Shown one piece after another: positions 50,471 to 50,513 of a DNA stretch of 50,513 nt. Both the position numbers and the translations under genes were made by a program. The DNA is from a virus. The stretch spans positions 1 to 50,513 of IMG/VR virus record IMGVR_UViG_3300027773_000160; one strand, written 5' to 3'. Positions within the stretch are counted from its first letter, which is position 1. Each line of letters starts with the position of its first letter. The notes under the pieces are model-generated. The model was given only the letters and a program-made list of their open reading frames with translations. It did not search any database and was not told the origin of the DNA.

Positions 50471-50513
50471 GAAATTCGTCACGCCGGTGAACCGGTCCTG
50501 CCTCCCGTGAACC

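Overview
The window is G+C-rich alphaproteobacterial DNA, most likely Rhizobiales (Hyphomicrobiales). This is inferred from codon use, from the families present, and from an initiator tRNA whose anticodon stem has A29-U41 instead of the usual third G-C pair. It holds one nearly complete lambda-like siphovirus prophage of about 48.1 kb. The prophage sits in the initiator tRNA-fMet gene on the minus strand and is bounded by a 49-bp exact direct repeat (2288-2336 and 50391-50439). A 24-bp direct repeat lies about 141 bp inside each core and probably marks integrase arm sites. Left of attL (1-2287) are fragments of a related phage: fibre and capsid pieces, a gpW-like gene and a DUF2190 gene, followed by a DNA methyltransferase and a small HTH-like gene. 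The locus may therefore hold tandem prophages.

Layout. 2.6-7.1 kb: HTH regulator, tyrosine integrase, Fic AMPylase with palindromic operators over its start, XRE regulator, and a truncated ImmA/IrrE-type peptidase. 7.2-9.5 kb: an inserted RloC-like AAA ATPase. 9.5-12.8 kb: RepA-like ATPase, RuvC-like resolvase, and DUF6378 and DUF6362 genes (the latter frameshifted). 13.1-16.9 kb: small-molecule-type methyltransferase, ParB-like protein plus DNA methyltransferase, a phage tRNA(CAU), a PLP-fold protein, and a minus-strand gene. 17.1-24.8 kb: small and large terminase, gpW, portal, fused protease-capsid, cement protein, head-tail joining protein and DUF6441. 28.2-42.5 kb: tail terminator, tube, chaperones with a -1 slippery site, tape measure, minor tail proteins, NlpC/P60, TipJ and fibre. 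42.6-45.3 kb: lysis. 45.5-49.9 kb: a DNA methyltransferase facing a three-gene minus-strand operon with a GHKL (MutL/MORC-type) ATPase, a candidate defence island.

Two cargo insertions break the tail module. The first (24.95-28.2 kb) carries a DUF5131/TcmP pair and a DUF1801 gene. The second (30.3-32.1 kb) carries the most striking gene here: a 481-residue protein with a signal peptide, a domain 56/76 identical to human ubiquitin, and a C-terminal autotransporter beta-barrel. Each insertion is flanked by a diverged partial copy of the neighbouring tail gene, which suggests recombination between related phages. The ubiquitin domain lacks the Ile44 patch, Lys48, Arg72 and the terminal Gly-Gly, so it cannot work as a normal conjugated ubiquitin. 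It looks like a surface-displayed ubiquitin mimic delivered by lysogenic conversion.

Assignments rest on reading translated sequence by eye. No database search was run.
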